A stretch of DNA of 64,000 bases from Narthecium ossifragum (taxonomy: Eukaryota > Streptophyta > Magnoliopsida > Dioscoreales > Nartheciaceae). A model generated the notes under the pieces. That model ran no database searches. It was not told the origin of the DNA and saw nothing but the letters and a program-made list of their open reading frames with translations. Made by a program: the position numbers and the translations under genes. Below, piece after piece: positions 29,451 through 40,100 of this stretch. Every line of letters begins with the position of its first letter. Within the stretch, counting starts at the first letter, position 1. The DNA is taken from positions 4,215,072 to 4,279,071 of the forward strand of contig OY986965.1 in the NCBI GenBank assembly GCA_963920575.1. Direction: 5' to 3'.

Positions 29451-30684
29451 ATGGCTCAATCTAGTTGGATTATATCTAGCCAAGTCAGAGCTGGATCACA
29501 CTGAGCATCTGATTAGATCAGGTGGGGTGGAGGGCCTGGATTTGAAGGGATCAATCTGGATTATACCAGATTGAATTAGATCGAATGGGATCTGATCCAG
29601 TCCTTTGAGGGTGGCTTGGTTGAACCAGCTCAGCTCAGGCCTCCTCGACGGCCTCCATCTCCGACGGACGCCGCTGGATCGACGGATCTCACCTAAAAGG
29701 GGGCGGACGAGGGTCGCAGCGGCGATAGGACTTCAGATCCAGTGGTAGATAGGTTCAGAGAGGGCGAAGACGGAGGGGTTGAGGAGGGGTGGCACGGGGT
29801 TCCGGTGAGGGCTGGAGAGCTCGGTGACGATCGGCGTCCTTAGACGGAACGGAGCCGTCGGCGGGTGTTGGAGCCTGAGGGGGCGGAGGGTCTTGACGAT
29901 GGCCGAGCTCGGATGGCGGTTGTTGGTGACTGGAAGGGCGGCGTTGTTGGTGACTGGAAGGGTGACGTCGGAGGAGGTCGGGCATCGTCGGCAATGAAGA
30001 GGGAACGAGGAGAAGGAGGCGGCGACGTTGGTACGAAGCTTGGAAGGCGTCGGGGGTGGCCGGGAACGAGGAGATTGGAGGGTGGAGGGGTGGTGGCCAA
30101 GGTCGAGTGCCCACGGGTACGCCGAAGAAGGAATTGTCGGGATTGTAGAGGTCCGTCGGAGGTTGGGAGGAGAGAGGAGAGTGAGGAGAGAGAAAAGGTT
30201 GGGAAGGGGGTGTTCGCCGGAGTGGGTCAGCGGCGGAGAAGGTGAGGGCTGGCTCGCCGGGGGAGAGAGAGGAGAGAGAAAATGCTGGAATAAAAAAATA
30301 TAAAACAAGGGTATGGGTATTATTGTCATTTTTATGTGTTGTTGGGTTATTCATATGAAAACAGTGAAGGTGAGGTTTTTAGCAAGATGTATGGGGCTCT
30401 GGACAAGGAGGGGCTAGATTTGGAGTTATGACCTAATATCAAAAAAAAAAAAAATCTGCTTTCCACGCCAAGCCACGAGCACATATTCCACCCCGGCCTT
30501 CGCTCTCTCACTATCCCATATTTTCCCGATTTTCCCCTGAATTTCCCTCCTTTTCCTTATTTTTTCTTGATTTTCTCTCTCCTCCACGCCATGTCTTAGC
30601 TCACGGACCCACGGTTCGCCCAAGCTCGCTTCGACCCGGGACTTCATCGTCCCACCGAAGATACCCCTCCTCACCTCCTGAGCG
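29451..30684. other. G-rich low-complexity region and A-tract
   Basis: It starts with TGGAT/GATCA-rich words (29460-29600) and continues with a purine-skewed G-rich stretch (29640-30280). Its minus strand opens long Pro/Ser-rich frames that show no domain. An A14 tract at about 30439-30452 may be the tail of a decayed retroelement. No gene is supported. Confidence 0.45.
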
Positions 30685-31245
30685 GGAATCCAATTTCTAG
30701 TTTCATCAATGAGCGGGAACCATTCTTTTAGTTAGATATAAGGTCTAAAAAAGTCAGAAAAGTAAAGAGTTTAGCTGAGGAAACTTCAAACAGAAGAAAT
30801 AAAAGTACACGACAGTCTCCAACTCTCCATTCTACTTGATTACAGATTCTTGATCAGGACCATATATAGCAAAAAATCAAATTAATAGTTGGATTCACGG
30901 TGAATTTGAAGCAATTAAGCTGGTATTACAAAAGTCTATCAGACGGGGATCTTTATCCTTGTTGGTTGAGAGTGATTCCCAAGCTGCGATTGGTCTTATT
31001 CATCGGAGAGCACCATGTACGGGTAGTATGCTGTCTTTGTTACAGGAGATTTTGTGCCTAGCTTGTAGTCCGAAAGATTTTCAGGTCCTCTATATTCCTT
31101 GTGAAGATAATCAACGAGTAGATTTTATTGCAAGGCATGCATGTGAGATTGCTTCTATTGTCACCGGGCACTCCTTCAGTGGGTTAGATCCAGTGGGTGA
31201 TTACGCTGTCTAATTAAAGTTCCCCAGCCTTTGAGCTTATGTCTT
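30685..31245 (+). repeat. Left inverted-repeat arm, part 1
   Basis: Reverse-complementary to 51494-52054 at high identity, starting from GGAATCCAATTTC at 30685. The arm continues at 45994 after the retrotransposon insertion. It contains the LINE fragment described separately. Confidence 0.92.
30860..31245 (+). pseudogene. LINE RNase H fragment
   Basis: The plus strand reads HGEFEAIKLVLQKSI, LLVESDSQAAIGLI, then VLYIPCEDNQRVDFIARHA, stopping at 31213. This is the C-terminal RNase H of a plant LINE. Its 3' end (AATAAAAAAA) now lies at about 45996-46005, because the Ty3/gypsy element inserted just before the tail. The inverted copy at 51527-51781 keeps Arg (YIPRED) where this copy has Cys. Confidence 0.85.
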
Positions 31246-31308
31246 TGTTAGTCAAAATAATGGCTAACTCATTAATGACGGACACGTAAGCAAAAAGCAA
31301 TAGTCAAA

Positions 31309-31695
31309 TGGGCGATAACTACATAAACTTATCGACCAGATGAAACCTATCGACCAAATGGACGATAGAATATATCGACCAAATGGACGATAGAATATAT
31401 CGACTAAATGGACGATAGAATAGATCGACCAAATGGACGATAGAATATATCGACCAAATGGACGATAACATATTGACCAAATGGAGGATATCGTCCATAT
31501 GGCACTATCACTTAAGAAACTAAGGACGATAATCGCCCAAAAATCACAATTTGACATGTTACTCAATATCATCGTCCAAAAGCAATTAACACGTGTGCCA
31601 AATATGGTTAAAAAACACATGCAGGTATGACGTGGACAAGAAACGACAAGTAAGCCAGCGTAGTCGTGACGTATGCAATGAACGAGCATCGACCA
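31309..31695. repeat. U3 array of ATCGNCCA / TGGNCGAT octamers
   Basis: The octamer occurs at 31309, 31331, 31349, 31359, 31374, 31384, 31409, 31424, 31434, 31449, 31459, 31490, 31532, 31571 and 31688, on one strand or the other. From 31349 to 31466 head-to-head pairs (ATCGACCA-AA-TGGACGAT) repeat with an exact 25-bp period, one member being mutated to ATCGACTA. Each pair is a near-palindrome, as expected for a dimeric DNA-binding protein. The function is not known. Confidence 0.9.
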
Positions 31696-31813
31696 CGTGT
31701 ATTCTCTAAACCAGACACGAACGTGGGAGAAGCTGTTACGGAGCAGTTCGCACACGATCTCCTCCTTCCACGCCATCAACCCTTAAGGCGGGAGCAGTTA
31801 TTCAGTTCCTTAG

Positions 31814-31821
31814 TATAAATA
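31814..31821 (+). promoter_or_regulatory. LTR TATA box
   Basis: TATAAATA about 125 bp after the U3 repeat array; transcription of the element should begin near 31845. The same box is at 45281-45288 in the 3' LTR. Confidence 0.8.
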
Positions 31822-32524
31822 GCTTCTCTTCTCCACTGTAACTCCCCCCCGACAACTTGTAACCTGCTCTTAAGCATGACTTTCGTTTCTTATGTACCTG
31901 TAAGTTGATTAATAAAGATTTTAGTTTGATTAATGGCGTCTTTTACTGCTTTCTTAGCATAATATCGATAATGTACTCGTTTTAATCGTCTTCTCCTCTT
32001 TTGTTTCTGTTTTATAGTTCTAGATTAATGGGTTTCTTTCCGTTTCCGCTTTCTGTCCATTTCAGTTTCATAGTTTAATCAAGTTAAATTAGTTTACTGT
32101 TTACTGTTTCTTTTCATTATGATCATAGGAGTATTGTAAGATTAATTTAGGTTTTATCAGTCTTCTTTTACGCTTTCTGTTCTTTAAGATTTCTTTAATG
32201 TTTTCCATTAGAATAAGTTACTATTTTCTTAGATTAAATTAATTATAGGTTTAATTGCATTTTTTGGATTTAGTAATTTAGGTTGATCTTTATGCTTTAT
32301 TTAATTCCGTAATCTTAGACAATTTAAAGCTTTTCTTAGGTTAATCTTGATAATTAGATTATTTAATTAGGTCTAATCTAGATTTTCATATTAGTTGACA
32401 TCTCTGATTCGTTAATTCGAAAGAGCAGAACTCAACTACAATCATCTGATATTTAAGTGTGGAATAGGATTTTGACTTTGACTATTTGACCGGTCAACGG
32501 TCGGATTTCCTCTCTAACATTTTT

Positions 32525-32543
32525 TGGCACACCCGGTGGGACC
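32525..32543 (+). other. Putative primer-binding site
   Basis: TGGCACACCCGGTGGGACC lies 5 T residues after the LTR end. It begins with the TGG that would pair with a tRNA CCA end. I cannot assign the tRNA. Confidence 0.55.
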
Positions 32544-32557
32544 TGTGTCAAGTCTTT

Positions 32558-34963
32558 ATGGAAGTCGGTCAAGTTGGACCAGACGAAATGGTCATTACTA
32601 GGACTGGGTTTGACACCAATAGTGGTAGTGGAAACGCCGCAAATCACGCCGATGGCCAACAAAGTCCAATTGTGGTCGAGGAAGAGCCTGTTCTTTTTCC
32701 ACCTCTCGACCAACCACATATTCCTCCACATGTTCCCCCACCACACATAGAATACCGAGATAGGGTGGTTTATCGCTCTGTAGAGCGAGGGAACTCATCG
32801 GCCAGAGTTGGCCTAGATCCAGGAAACATAACGTCAAATACAGCCCAAAATATGGTCGATGAAGCTTTACATGCTAACAACCAGCAAATGGCAAGTCATA
32901 TCGCCACTGCTTTAAGGCCTTTTATTGATACTATGCAGACTTTTATAAACGCAACTTTGTCTCAGGCAAACCCTGGATCAAATGTTGCTAGGCCTACCAT
33001 GTCAGCAATCCCTATCGGCCAAAACACCACCCAAAATAATCGTCCATTTCCGCCCAATACGGTCATGGGACCTGGTGGTAATAACGGTTTTGTTCTTTTA
33101 CAAAATCCAATGCATAGCCAAAACCGTATCGGCCAAAATAGCCAAGTTGGCCAAACTAGTACAACCCATCATCGGCCATCGATGAACAATGACAATAATC
33201 CAAGGCCAAACTTAATCGGTCAAACGTCTGGGTTGTTTTCATCGCCAACGCAAATACCTCATAATAATGAGGTGTTAACTCCTGGAGGAATACCAAACAA
33301 TGGTGTCCCTCCTCTTCAAGGGATGCAAGGTGGTGTTGTGCCTCCTGCACAGGGAGCGCCAAATAATGGCGTTCCTTTAGGTCAGGGTATACCAGTAGGT
33401 GGAATGCCTTTGGTTATGGACGAGAACAATCTTCAAAACATTCTTCAAAACATTCCTCAGAACATTCCTTCTAATGGCCAGAACCTTGTTTACCCAAACA
33501 ATGGCCAAAATTTTGTTTATCCAAACAATGGCCAAAACTTTGTTTACTCAAACAATGGCCAAAACCTTGTGTACCCAAATAACGGCCATAACATTGTTTA
33601 CCCAAATAATGGCCAAAATGTTTTCCAAAATAGTGGCCAAAATATCGGCCAAAATAATAACTTGGATGCTCAAGGCCAAGGTTTTCCACATAATAACTAT
33701 GGGCAACTAGGTGGCCAAGCTAATCGGCCAGCAGGAAATAATTATTATAACCAAAGAATGGCCGATGGTCAACGCATGGGTGATATCCCCTATCAGAATA
33801 ATTATCGATCATATGAGACACATATGTATTATGCTCGACCACCAAACGAGCAGTATGACCAAGTGTACAACAACCCTCTTTACAATCAGGCCGATGCTCT
33901 ACGTGAACAAGTCGCTGAAATTCTACAAGAGCAAATAGGTTTAGGACGACCAGCTACTCGTCCAACTTATAGGAAACCTTATCCTGATTGGGTTGACCAA
34001 ATGTACCCTCTCCCTAGGAACTATAAAGTTCCAGAGTTTACTATGTTCTCTGGGGTAGATGAGATATCGACCATTGAACACATAGGGAAGTTCTCCATGC
34101 AATGTGGAGAAGTGAACGATTTTGTCAAACTTAGACTATTCCCTAATTCTTTGTCTGGGGTAGCTTATTCATGGTTCATTAAATTATCGCCCAACTCCAT
34201 TCAAAGTTGGCAGCAAATGGAACATGCGTTCCATTCTCAATTTTATAAATCAGAACCAGAAATAACAATGGCCGATCTGGCTCAACTTAGACAAAGGCCA
34301 GAGGAGAACGCAGAGTCGTTCCTACAAAGATTTAAACGAGCGAGAAGTAGGTGCTTTATTCCCTTGCCTGAAAGGGAATTTGTAAAAATCGCTCAAAGTG
34401 GATTAGCCTTTGAACTTAAGAAGAAGTTCCAAGATAGGGATTTTATTGACCTATTCCAACTGCAGACTAGCGCTATACGTTATGAACAGTTGTTAAGAGA
34501 AGAAGATCATATGAAATCATCTTCTAAAGGAACTTACTATAGAGATACTAATTATGAAATAAACCAAGTTAGTTACGTCGATGAAGAAAACTACAATATG
34601 AACGATGTTTGTTTGGCCGAGCTCCTTAAGGGAAAACTTTATATATGTAAAGCTCTTGCCAAACTTGAGCGAGAACTTAAGGGTAAAGAAGTAATTAGAG
34701 ACGGTAAACGTCCAATGCGAAAGTTTTCTTTTGATATTTCAAAGGCTGATCAAATCTTTGATCAATTACTGAAAGATAAACAAGTCAAATTGAAAGATGG
34801 ACATGCTATGCCAAGCTTTGATGAAATCAAGGACAAAAGATATTGTAAGTGGCATAATGCTTGGTCACATCACACTAACCAATGTTTGGCTTTCCGTAAT
34901 GTTTTGCAAGATGCGATTGACTCCGATAGGATTGGTTTTCTCAGCCAAACACATGGGAGTTGA
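32558..34963 (+). CDS. gag: Tat gag polyprotein
   Basis: 801 aa from the first ATG after the priming region. The N-terminal half is Asn/Gln/Pro-rich and includes five exact 27-bp units (NNGQN.VYP; 33473-33607). The retrotransposon gag (capsid) domain is at about residues 520-650 (FPNSLSGVAYSWF, LAQLRQRPEENAESFLQRFKR). A Cys/His zinc-like motif (YCKWHNAWSHHTNQC) lies near the end. Gag would form the retrotransposon particle. The frame ends early at 34963, because one extra base near 34938 shifts it relative to the protease frame. Confidence 0.9.
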   Translation: MEVGQVGPDEMVITRTGFDTNSGSGNAANHADGQQSPIVVEEEPVLFPPLDQPHIPPHVPPPHIEYRDRVVYRSVERGNSSARVGLDPGNITSNTAQNMVDEALHANNQQMASHIATALRPFIDTMQTFINATLSQANPGSNVARPTMSAIPIGQNTTQNNRPFPPNTVMGPGGNNGFVLLQNPMHSQNRIGQNSQVGQTSTTHHRPSMNNDNNPRPNLIGQTSGLFSSPTQIPHNNEVLTPGGIPNNGVPPLQGMQGGVVPPAQGAPNNGVPLGQGIPVGGMPLVMDENNLQNILQNIPQNIPSNGQNLVYPNNGQNFVYPNNGQNFVYSNNGQNLVYPNNGHNIVYPNNGQNVFQNSGQNIGQNNNLDAQGQGFPHNNYGQLGGQANRPAGNNYYNQRMADGQRMGDIPYQNNYRSYETHMYYARPPNEQYDQVYNNPLYNQADALREQVAEILQEQIGLGRPATRPTYRKPYPDWVDQMYPLPRNYKVPEFTMFSGVDEISTIEHIGKFSMQCGEVNDFVKLRLFPNSLSGVAYSWFIKLSPNSIQSWQQMEHAFHSQFYKSEPEITMADLAQLRQRPEENAESFLQRFKRARSRCFIPLPEREFVKIAQSGLAFELKKKFQDRDFIDLFQLQTSAIRYEQLLREEDHMKSSSKGTYYRDTNYEINQVSYVDEENYNMNDVCLAELLKGKLYICKALAKLERELKGKEVIRDGKRPMRKFSFDISKADQIFDQLLKDKQVKLKDGHAMPSFDEIKDKRYCKWHNAWSHHTNQCLAFRNVLQDAIDSDRIGFLSQTHGS

Positions 34964-37121
34964 TGCAAATCCTTTCCCCAAGGCTGCTCCAGTGGGGATG
35001 GTGCTGACCGACGTGGCGAACTTCAAGTTGCCAAAGTTCAAAATCGTCATTGACGAGTCTCAGGACGATGGTCGTCCAGATGTATTCACAGGACTTGGTC
35101 AAGACAAAGGGAAGGAACCTTTGATCCCACATGTTTGCCCAAGATGCCATTGGGATCTCAGTCGCCCGATGACACCGTTTTATGGGACCAAGTTTCATCG
35201 TCCACAGTCTAAGCAGTGGAACAGAGTTCAGCCTCATGTGTACCCGAAGAGCTTTATGCCTCAGCCTTATAAACCAGAGCGATGGTACAACTACAACTGC
35301 TACACTCGTCGATCAGTTCCTGTGGAGGAGATGACGAGGACTCAGTACCGCCGCCACCAGAAGAAGTATGGCCAAACGATGAAGGCCAAGCAAGCCCAGG
35401 AAACTAACCCAAGTCAGGATGAGGAGGCTGAAGATATTGAAGAGGATGTTGCTGTCTCTAACGCAACAGAGTCTTCAAAGAGCAAGTTTCATCGTCCAAA
35501 CAAGGATGATGACGATGAAACTGGAGCAAACCAAGTGATCAGATTCGGAACACTCCCGTCAGTCATTGTGAACAACTACATCCTGCCAAGTCGCCTTGGA
35601 CAACAATGTCCAACTGAAAGCGACTCAGACATATCCGATATGGCCGATGATGGATCGTCAGCCACACTGGTCGAGGAAGACGGAGACACATCGGCCACCT
35701 TGGTCGATGAAATGGAAAATTCACCCTCAGTAAACATGATATCAGACCAGGAAGATGAGTACGTCGAGATCGAGGAAAAAATCGACGTTACTGAAGAAGC
35801 TTGGAGGAGGAACATATCTACAGAACAGCTGTTGAGACAGTTGTATGAAGAAGGGAATCCAGCAGTTGGACCAGGTGGCCAGCCAAGTGGCCGATATGAT
35901 TATCTCCGGGTTTATGGAGACGTCAAGGTGAAACGTCTTGTAAAAAAGACGGAGGTTGTCGCCCAAATCATACCATCAACATCAACAACAATTGTTCCGA
36001 CTGGTTGGGGAGATGAAGAACAAGAACCCATGGTCAAGGATGTGGAATGGGTGGAAATAGAAGTACCCATTAAAGTCAATGAGGAGGCAGCGAGAAGAAA
36101 CATCTCCCAAAAGAAGCTATTGATGGATCTCTACAAGGCAGGTAATCAAGCTATCAACACTCAGGGCCAGCCAAGCGGTAAATTTGATTATCTGGTTTGT
36201 TATGGCGATCCCATTGTGAAGAAGTGGGTTCCCAAAAGTGAAGTGGCAAAGTACAGTCCGCCAGCCAATGAGGAGCCAATCATCCCAACTGGTTGGGACA
36301 TGGAAGCCACAGAGAAACAGCAAGAGCAACACCAGAAGGATCAGCAGTGGCCATCATGGGATGGTCAAGAGAACCCAGAGGTCATCCAGGTTGCAGCTAA
36401 GGAAAAGGGGAAAGCAGTTGCCCATCAACCTCAGTCATCGACCAGTTCACACAAGAAGCCTCACCAAGATTTGAACAATGCAGTGTTCGAACGACCTCCA
36501 GCAGCAATGACGCGCCATTTACGGCCTCTTCATATCAAGGCCGAGATCAATGGTGTTCCAGTGAGCAGAGTCCTAATTGACACCGGAGCCGCAGTCAACG
36601 TCATCCCTGCAAAGATGATGAAGAAATTGCACAAAAATGACAGCGACCTTATCCCCACAGACATCACGCTAACGGGATTTAGTGGAGTTCCAGCCCCAGC
36701 AAAGGGAATCCTTCCATTGGACATCAAAGTTGGGAGTGTCACAAGAACGACAGCGTTCTTTGTCATGGACTCATCGACCAATTATAATGTGCTGCTTGGT
36801 CGAGACTGGATTCATGCCAGCTAGTGTGTTCCGTCGTCTCTTCATCAATGTCTATTCTTATGGAACGACGAGGGAAACGTGAAATCAGTTATGGCCGATA
36901 ATATGCCGTACAATATGGACACTCATGCCTTGGAGGCATCCTTTTATGACTGCAATTATGGTCCCTTACAGTTCCTTCAGTTTGAGGATACATTCAAGGT
37001 AGTTTCTGAGAACGGAGTTATACTAAAGGAGCGCGTGGCGGAACTGTTTGATCCAGCAAGACCAACTTCAGTGGTCTTTGCACCTACATCTGGCCGACCA
37101 TCGGCCACAAATCAAAAGTGA
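34939..37121 (+). pseudogene. Tat protease region (frame-shifted, one stop)
   Basis: It continues gag in the +1 frame from SAKHMGVDANPFP. A long acidic/charged linker carries two diverged copies of a unit around RRNIS...LLMDLYKAGN...QPSGKFDYL and its partner near 35800-35930. The retropepsin domain shows the active-site DTGA at 36579-36590 (VLIDTGAAVNVIP) and LLGRDWIH. A TAG at 36822-36824 interrupts an otherwise open frame that runs to TGA at 37119-37121. Protease should process the polyprotein. The TAG looks like a CAG mutation. Confidence 0.85.
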
Positions 37122-40100
37122 TGAGTTCAAACTCTAAGAGAAATCAGGCCGCTGTAACGGTCTTAAAAGCCAAACTAATGGCTTATCAAGTGGAAGCATT
37201 CGCTGCACAAGAAGAGAACGACCTAGATTGTCTAAAAGAGATCCCCCAAGAAGACGAGGAAGAAGTCCCTTACGGCAAACGTGGAAATATGCAAACTCAA
37301 GACCCCTTGGAAGAAATCAACCTTGGTGATGGCGAGGAGCATCGTCCAACATTCATCAGTAAGCTTATCGACCAAGATGTAAGGTATGAAATCATTGCCA
37401 TTTTACGTTCATATAAAGATTGCTTTGCATGGGATTACAAAGAAATGCCTGGTTTAGATAGAAATATTGTAGAGCATGAACTCCCTACTCGACCAAATTT
37501 TAAACCATATAAGCAAGCGCCTAGACGCTTTGCTCTAAACATAATCCCAGAAGTAAAGAAAGAAATTGAACGATTGTTGAACGCTAACTTTATTAGAACG
37601 GCCAGGTATGTAGAGTGGCTTTCTAATATAGTCCCAGTTAAAAAGAAAAATGGCAAACTTAGAGTTTGTATAGACTTTAGAAATTTAAACTTGGCTACAC
37701 CCAAAGATGAGTACCCTATGCCATCAGTCGATAATTTAGTTGATTCCACCGCTGGGCACGAAATATACTCATTTATGGATGGGTATTCTGGATACAACCA
37801 AATTTATATCGCCGATAATGATGTTCATAAAACGGCATTTAGATGTCCAAGATCACTTGGAAGTTATGAATGGGTTGTTATGCCCTTTGGTCTAAAAAAC
37901 GCTGGTGCTACCTATCAGCGAGCGATGAATTTGATTTTTCATGATATGATTGGCCACTTTGTTGAAGTTTACGTTGATGACATAGTAGTGAAGTCACCAA
38001 TAATTGCCGATCACTTTTCACAATTGATCAAAACTTTTGAGCGAATGAGAGAATATAATTTAAAGTTAAATCCCTTGAAATGTGTCTTTGGGGTACAAGC
38101 AGGAAATTTTCTTGGTTTTCTCGTCCATCAGCGAGAAATAGAACTTGACCAAAACAAAGCAAAGTCTATAATTGAGGCCAGTCCTCCAAAGACTAAGAAA
38201 GAACTGCAAAAGTTCCTTGGTCAAGTAAATTTTTTGAGAAGATTTATTGCTAACTGTGCAGGTAAAACTCAAGAGTTTTCATCGCTCTTACGATTGAAGA
38301 ATGAAGACAATTTCGTCTGGGAAGAGCGACATCAACAAGCCTTTGAACGCTTGAAGCAATGTTTATCAACGCCACCAGTTATGGCGCCGCCAAGGTTAGA
38401 ACAACCAATGAAGCTTTACATTGCTGCAGCAGACCGATCAATAGGCGGTCTCTTGGCGCAAGAAGGAAAAGATGGAGCTGAGAGAGCAGTGTACTATCTA
38501 AGTAGACAGTTGTTACCTTATGAACAGAAGTACTCAGCCATAGAAAAGTTGTGCCTGGCCTTGTATTTTATGTGTACCAAGCTTAGGGCTTATTTAAAAC
38601 CTGTAACAGTCTACTTGATATCTAAGTTCAATGTATTGAAATTCTTGTTTTCTTGGCCAATTTTGCACCAACGTATTGGTTATTGGGTTTTAACATTGGC
38701 TGAATTTGATATTCAATTTGTATCTCAAAAGGCTGTTAAGGGCCAGGCATTGGCCGATTTATTAGCTGACTATCCTTGTGTAGATATACCAAAGGAGTTA
38801 GAGCGAGAAATTAACAATGTATCGCTCACCCCCTGGACGATGTACTTTGATGGTTCTAAAACTATCAATGGAGCTGGCCTTGGGATCACAATCCTATCGC
38901 CCATTGGACGCAAATATAAATTTGCGTATACTCTATCGCAATTATGCACTAACAATCAGGCTGAGTATGAAGCTCTAATCATCGGCCTAGAAATTCTGTT
39001 AGACTTAGGAGTGTCCAATATACAAATCAAAGGTGATTCACAATTAGTGATAAATCATATACTTGGACATTATAAATGTCAGAGCGATATACTAATCTCA
39101 TTTCATCAAATCGCTCTAATGTTGTTAAATCGTTTTAACGATTTTGAATTATTATTCGTTCCAAGATTACAGAACGATGAGGCCAATACCCTCGCCCAAA
39201 TAGCATCAGGCTATAAAGTGTTAAAACACTTGGGGGGCATGACCAATTTTAGCTCTGGTATAATACAAACTGCACTAGAGCGATATCATCGACCAAATGA
39301 GGTAAGCCAAATTGATGGCCAACTAGATTGGCGGACCCCAATCGTTGATTTCTTGAAGGACCCATCGCTTAAGGTCGATAGAAAAATCCGTCTTAAAGCG
39401 ATACATTATTTTCTACAAAACGACGTTTTATATAAACGTCGACCAGATGGCGTTTTATTGCGCTGTTTGTACCCTGATGAGGCTAAATTGACGATGGTCG
39501 AGATACATAATGGCGTTTGTGGAGCACATCAATCTGGCATCAAAATGCGCTGGCTAATAATGCGCAGTGGCTTTTATTGGCCGCGCATGGGGGAGGAGTG
39601 TGCTATATATGCCAAAGGATGTGAAGCATGCCAAAGACATGGTCCATTACAGCGAGCTCCAGCAAGTGAGTTATCGATCATCGTTAAACCTTGGCCATTC
39701 AGATGTTGGGCGATAGACATTATAGGAAAAATATATCCTCCATCGTCCATGTTGCACAAGTTTGTAATTGTGGCAACAGATTATTTGACTAAATGGGTAG
39801 AAGCGATTCCATTAAAAACTATTTCTGATGACCAAGTGATAAATTTCATTTGGGAAAACATCATATGTAGATTTGGCATTCCACAAACAATTGTGTCCGA
39901 TCAAGGGACAATGTTTGTAAGTTCTAGGGTAAAGAATTTTTTGGCTGAGTATAAAATTAATATGGCCAATTCTACACCCTACTATGCCCAATCTAATGAA
40001 CAAGCTGAAGCGTCCAATAAAACGATCAAGTCAATCATAAGAAAGATGATGGACGATAACCCAAGGCAATGGCATGAAGGTTTACTAAGAGCGTTATGGG

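Larger units (their letters stand above)
31246..32519 (+). repeat. 5' LTR
   Basis: It begins TGTTAG and ends CTAACA, a 6-bp terminal inverted repeat. It contains a U3 repeat array, a TATA box and a T-rich R/U5 region. Confidence 0.96.

Noticed and set aside
29733..30354. About 200-aa Pro/Ser-rich minus-strand frames
   Set aside because: Overlapping frames of one skewed sequence; no start context, splice sites or domain.
31309..31500. CRISPR-like spaced repeats
   Set aside because: This is plant LTR U3 sequence; the units are contiguous, with no unique spacers and no cas genes.
31264..31779. 171-aa antisense frame in both LTRs (also 44731-45246)
   Set aside because: Its conservation only reflects the duplicated LTR, and the product is a translated 25-bp repeat; no domain is seen.
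33399..33710. Overlapping frames within the gag repeat
   Set aside because: Shadows of the 27-bp repeat; the gag frame explains the region.
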